From contig JBBKWH010000041.1 of NCBI GenBank assembly GCA_037968855.1, forward strand, positions 1 to 15,743: 15,743 nucleotides of DNA. The letters are read 5' to 3'. The translations under genes and the position numbers were made by a program. The notes beneath the pieces were generated by a model. It did not search any database. It saw only the letters and a program-made list of their open reading frames with translations, and was not told the DNA's origin. The DNA comes from JBBKWH01 sp037968855 (lineage in GTDB: Bacteria; Pseudomonadota; Gammaproteobacteria; Pseudomonadales; Moraxellaceae). This document shows positions 12,861-15,743 of this stretch, in pieces (positions within the stretch are counted from its first letter, which is position 1; each line of letters opens with the position of its first letter).

Positions 12861-15743
12861 TTAGCCAGACGCTTGTTGCGCCGATCCTTGACTGATCGAT
12901 CGGTGCATCCATTGATACAACACCGGCAAAATCAGTAAGGTCAGCAACGTAGACGAGATAATCCCACCAATCACTACAGTCGCCAATGGCCGCTGAACCT
13001 CAGCACCAATGCCAACATTAAAGGCCATCGGAATAAACCCCAATGCAGCCACCAATGCAGTCATCAACACCGCCCTTAATCGACTGAGCGCACCCTCGCG
13101 CACCGCTTGCTCAAGAGAACATCCTTGCTCAAGACGACGTTGAATCGCCGAGATCAATACCAGACCATTCAACACCGCCACACCCGACAACGCAATAAAC
13201 CCCACCGCCGCCGAAATCGACAGTGGAATACCGCGCAAAGCCAGCGCAATCAAGCCACCAGTCAGCGCAAAAGGCACACCAGTAAACACCAACAGGCTAT
13301 TGCGCAAGCTGCCCAACGCCAGATACAGCAAACCCAAAATCAGCACTAAAGCCGCAGGCACTACGATCATCAACCGATTACGCGCCGATTGAAGCTGCTC
13401 AAATGTGCCACCCCAGCCCAACCAATAGCCAGCAGGTAAACTGACTTGCGCCTGAATCTGCTGTTGTGCCTCAACCACAAACGACCCAATGTCACGGCCC
13501 CGTACATTGGCGGTCACCACTACCCGACGTTTGCCATTTTCACGGGTGATTTGATTCGGCCCTGTGTCCAATTGAAACTCGACCAGTTCGCCCAGTAATA
13601 CGGTTGAACGCGCTTGATTGGGCAAAGGAACTGGCAGTTGTTTGAGCGCGTCTATGTTTTGGCGGGTCGCTTCAGGCAAGCGAACCACAATGTCAAAACG
13701 GCGGTCGCCTTCAAATAAGTCACCGGCTTTTTCACCAGCAACTAACGTAGCAATGTGGCGTTGCACGTCATCAATCGATAAGCCATAACGGGCGATCACA
13801 TCACGGCGTGGTTGTAGGGTCAGCATCGGTAAGCCGGTGACTTGCTCGACCTTGATATCCGCCCCACCCGATACACCCGCCAGCACGGCCGCGACTTTTT
13901 CGCCCGACGCCAACAGTTGCGTCATGTCATCGCCAAAAATTTTCACCGCCACATCTGAGCGCACCCCAGAAATCAGCTCGTTAAAGCGCATCTGAATCGG
14001 TTGAGTGTATTCATAATTATTCCCCGCGACTCGCTCAGCCGCAGCTTGAATATCCGCCACCACAGCCGCTTTAGGTTTGCTGGGATCTGGCCATTGCTCA
14101 CGCGGTTTAAGCATGACAAAGTTATCGGCCACACTTGGTGGCATGGGGTCGGTGGCAATTTCTGCGGTGCCAATCTTGGCAAACATGGTGTTTACTTCGG
14201 GCAGTGTTTTGATTTCCTTTTCAAGCGCATATTGCATCTGCACTGACTGACTCAGCGAGGTGGCCGGAATCCGTAGCGCGTGCAGCGCCACATCGCCTTC
14301 ATCAAGCGATGGAACAAATTCTGAGCCTAACCGTGTCGATAGTAGCGCGCTAAAAATCAATAACACACTGGCTGCACTCAGTACGATGACCCTATGGCTC
14401 AGCGACCAATCTAACACTGGGGTATACGTACGACGCAGCCCACGAATCAGACGGTTTTCATGTTCGTTGACTGTGCCGCTGGTGGCCATTGCCACCGCAG
14501 CGGGCACAAAGGTGACCGACAACAGCATGGCCGCCAACAAAGCCATGACCACGGTCAAGGCCATGGGCGTAAACATCTTGCCTTCAACGCCGGTTAAGGT
14601 CAGCAGAGGCAAATACACGGCAATGATAATCGCCTGTCCGTACAACAGCGGTTTTCGGGATTCTCGTGTGGCGTCAAATACCGTGTCAAAGCGTTCCTGC
14701 CGCGTCAGTATCCTCCCCAATTCACGCTGCCGCTGTGCCAGTTTGCTGAGCGAATGCTCGACAATCACCACCGCACCATCGACGATGATGCCAAAATCCA
14801 ATGCGCCCAAGCTCATCAAATTGGCACTGACCCGTTGACTGACCATGCCGGTGATGGTCATCAGCATCGCTAAGGGAATCACCAACGCGGTAATCAAGGC
14901 CGCCCGAACATGCCCCAAAAAGGCGAACAGCACCGCGACCACCAAAATCGCGCCTTCAAACAAGTTCTTTTTAACCGTGTCGATGGTGGCATCTACCAAA
15001 GTGGTGCGGTCATATACAGTTTTGGCGATCACGCCGTCCGGTAGGCTGGCTTGAATCTGCTGGAGTGCAGCACTGACCCGCATTGAGACCGTACGCGAGT
15101 TTTCACCCATCAGCATAAAGGCAGTACCCAACACCACTTCCTGCCCATCTTTGGTGGCTGCTCCTGTGCGCAGCGCTTGGCCGATCTGCACATCGGCCAC
15201 ATCCGCCAGCCGAATGATCTGACCGTCCCGACTGGTTAGTGCAATGGCGGCAATCTCGTCGATGCGGGTAACCTGTGCGGGTGAACGCACCAAATATTGC
15301 TCACCCGATTTTTCGATATAGCCTGCGCCCACGTTACCGTTGTTGGCGGCCAAGGCCTGCATCAGGTCACGCAGCGTTAAACCGAATGCGCGTAACTGTT
15401 CGGGTTTAGGCGCGACAATATATTGTTTGGTATAGCCGCCAATGGTGTTGATTTCGGTCACGCCCTTGACATTGCGCAATTGCGGCTTGACCACCCAATC
15501 TTGCACACTGCGCAGCTCAGTTGCATTGAGCGGCTGTTTAGCATTCGGTTGGTTTTCAACCGTATACATAAAAATCTCACCCAAACCGGTGGCAATCGGC
15601 CCCAACGCTGGCGATAGACCGGCGGGAAGTGCTTCTTTGGCGGCTTGTAGGCGTTCATTCACCAACTGACGGGCAAAATAAATGTCCGTACCATCCTCAA
15701 AAATCACCGTCACTTGCGACAGGCCATAGCGCGACAGCGAGCG
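12861..15743 (-). CDS. czcA: CzcA-type heavy-metal RND efflux pump (N-terminus outside window)
   Basis: The frame stays open to the right edge: ten codons (RSLSRYGLSQ) precede the GTG at 15713, so the true start lies outside. 960 residues are visible of an expected 1040-1060. The HME1 signature DFGIIVDGAVVIVE lies at 14798-14757. Its two Asp and last Glu match CzcA D402, D408 and E415 by spacing, which implies about 86 missing residues. Two sets of membrane helices flank periplasmic domains with MRFNELISGVRSDVAVK and GSEFVPSLDEGD. HME1 pumps export Co2+, Zn2+ or Cd2+ with a membrane fusion protein and outer-membrane channel, likely encoded beyond the right edge. CusA-type Cu/Ag pumps have a different signature. 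It is the last gene of its operon here. Confidence 0.93.
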   Translation of the reverse strand, partial: RSLSRYGLSQVTVIFEDGTDIYFARQLVNERLQAAKEALPAGLSPALGPIATGLGEIFMYTVENQPNAKQPLNATELRSVQDWVVKPQLRNVKGVTEINTIGGYTKQYIVAPKPEQLRAFGLTLRDLMQALAANNGNVGAGYIEKSGEQYLVRSPAQVTRIDEIAAIALTSRDGQIIRLADVADVQIGQALRTGAATKDGQEVVLGTAFMLMGENSRTVSMRVSAALQQIQASLPDGVIAKTVYDRTTLVDATIDTVKKNLFEGAILVVAVLFAFLGHVRAALITALVIPLAMLMTITGMVSQRVSANLMSLGALDFGIIVDGAVVIVEHSLSKLAQRQRELGRILTRQERFDTVFDATRESRKPLLYGQAIIIAVYLPLLTLTGVEGKMFTPMALTVVMALLAAMLLSVTFVPAAVAMATSGTVNEHENRLIRGLRRTYTPVLDWSLSHRVIVLSAASVLLIFSALLSTRLGSEFVPSLDEGDVALHALRIPATSLSQSVQMQYALEKEIKTLPEVNTMFAKIGTAEIATDPMPPSVADNFVMLKPREQWPDPSKPKAAVVADIQAAAERVAGNNYEYTQPIQMRFNELISGVRSDVAVKIFGDDMTQLLASGEKVAAVLAGVSGGADIKVEQVTGLPMLTLQPRRDVIARYGLSIDDVQRHIATLVAGEKAGDLFEGDRRFDIVVRLPEATRQNIDALKQLPVPLPNQARSTVLLGELVEFQLDTGPNQITRENGKRRVVVTANVRGRDIGSFVVEAQQQIQAQVSLPAGYWLGWGGTFEQLQSARNRLMIVVPAALVLILGLLYLALGSLRNSLLVFTGVPFALTGGLIALALRGIPLSISAAVGFIALSGVAVLNGLVLISAIQRRLEQGCSLEQAVREGALSRLRAVLMTALVAALGFIPMAFNVGIGAEVQRPLATVVIGGIISSTLLTLLILPVLYQWMHRSISQGSAQQASG

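Noticed and set aside
14260..14838. 192-codon plus-strand frame opposite the RND pump
   Set aside because: It is the antisense of strongly conserved CzcA coding sequence, and its Ser/Thr-rich composition is typical of a shadow frame.
12861..15743. CusA-type copper/silver pump
   Set aside because: The membrane signature is DFG...DGAVVIVE, which is the CzcA (HME1) form and not the Cu/Ag form.

Overview
The window looks like chromosomal DNA of a gammaproteobacterium, probably in the Pseudomonadales near Moraxellaceae. Base composition is close to balanced. The evidence is indirect: a subfamily I.1 lipase very like the Pseudomonas aeruginosa type, a CzcA-type metal exporter, a PaoABC-type molybdo-flavoenzyme and Gram-negative export signals (Sec peptides, a lipobox). 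No rRNA, tRNA, CRISPR array, insertion sequence or phage gene was recognised.

Layout. Bases 1-348 hold the C-terminal part of an unrecognised, mostly helical protein that starts outside the window. A short gene-poor stretch follows (349-585), containing a decayed fragment that reads like the C-terminus of an HlyD-family secretion adaptor. Next is a minus-strand toxin-antitoxin pair, a DUF6364-like antitoxin and a PIN-domain toxin, with a readable promoter and operator-like repeats. An AlkB-type DNA repair dioxygenase is transcribed away from it. A tightly coupled three-gene plus-strand operon follows: [2Fe-2S], FAD/[4Fe-4S] and molybdopterin subunits of an aldehyde oxidoreductase. Then comes a FrnE/DsbA-like CPWC oxidoreductase.

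The middle of the window has a minus-strand TetR regulator divergent from a plus-strand short-chain dehydrogenase. Next are a secreted triacylglycerol lipase and a lipoprotein alpha/beta hydrolase, both plus strand. The right third is all minus strand: a CzcA-type RND metal efflux pump (cut by the window end), a periplasmic thioredoxin-like protein and a CcdA/DsbD-like membrane electron carrier.

How the genes may work together. The molybdoenzyme, dehydrogenase, lipase and lipoprotein hydrolase fit a lifestyle of degrading lipids or aldehydes. The thioredoxin-CcdA pair should carry reductant across the inner membrane to periplasmic thiols. CzcA removes Co/Zn/Cd-type divalent cations. AlkB repairs alkylated bases.

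I found no clear new multi-gene system. The observations most worth following are the over-represented palindrome TGATCA (about two dozen copies, concentrated between genes and absent from the CzcA gene), the left-edge partial protein with a possible effector-associated-type fold, the HlyD remnant, the unusual oxyanion loop of the lipase, and several strong nested inverted repeats between genes.
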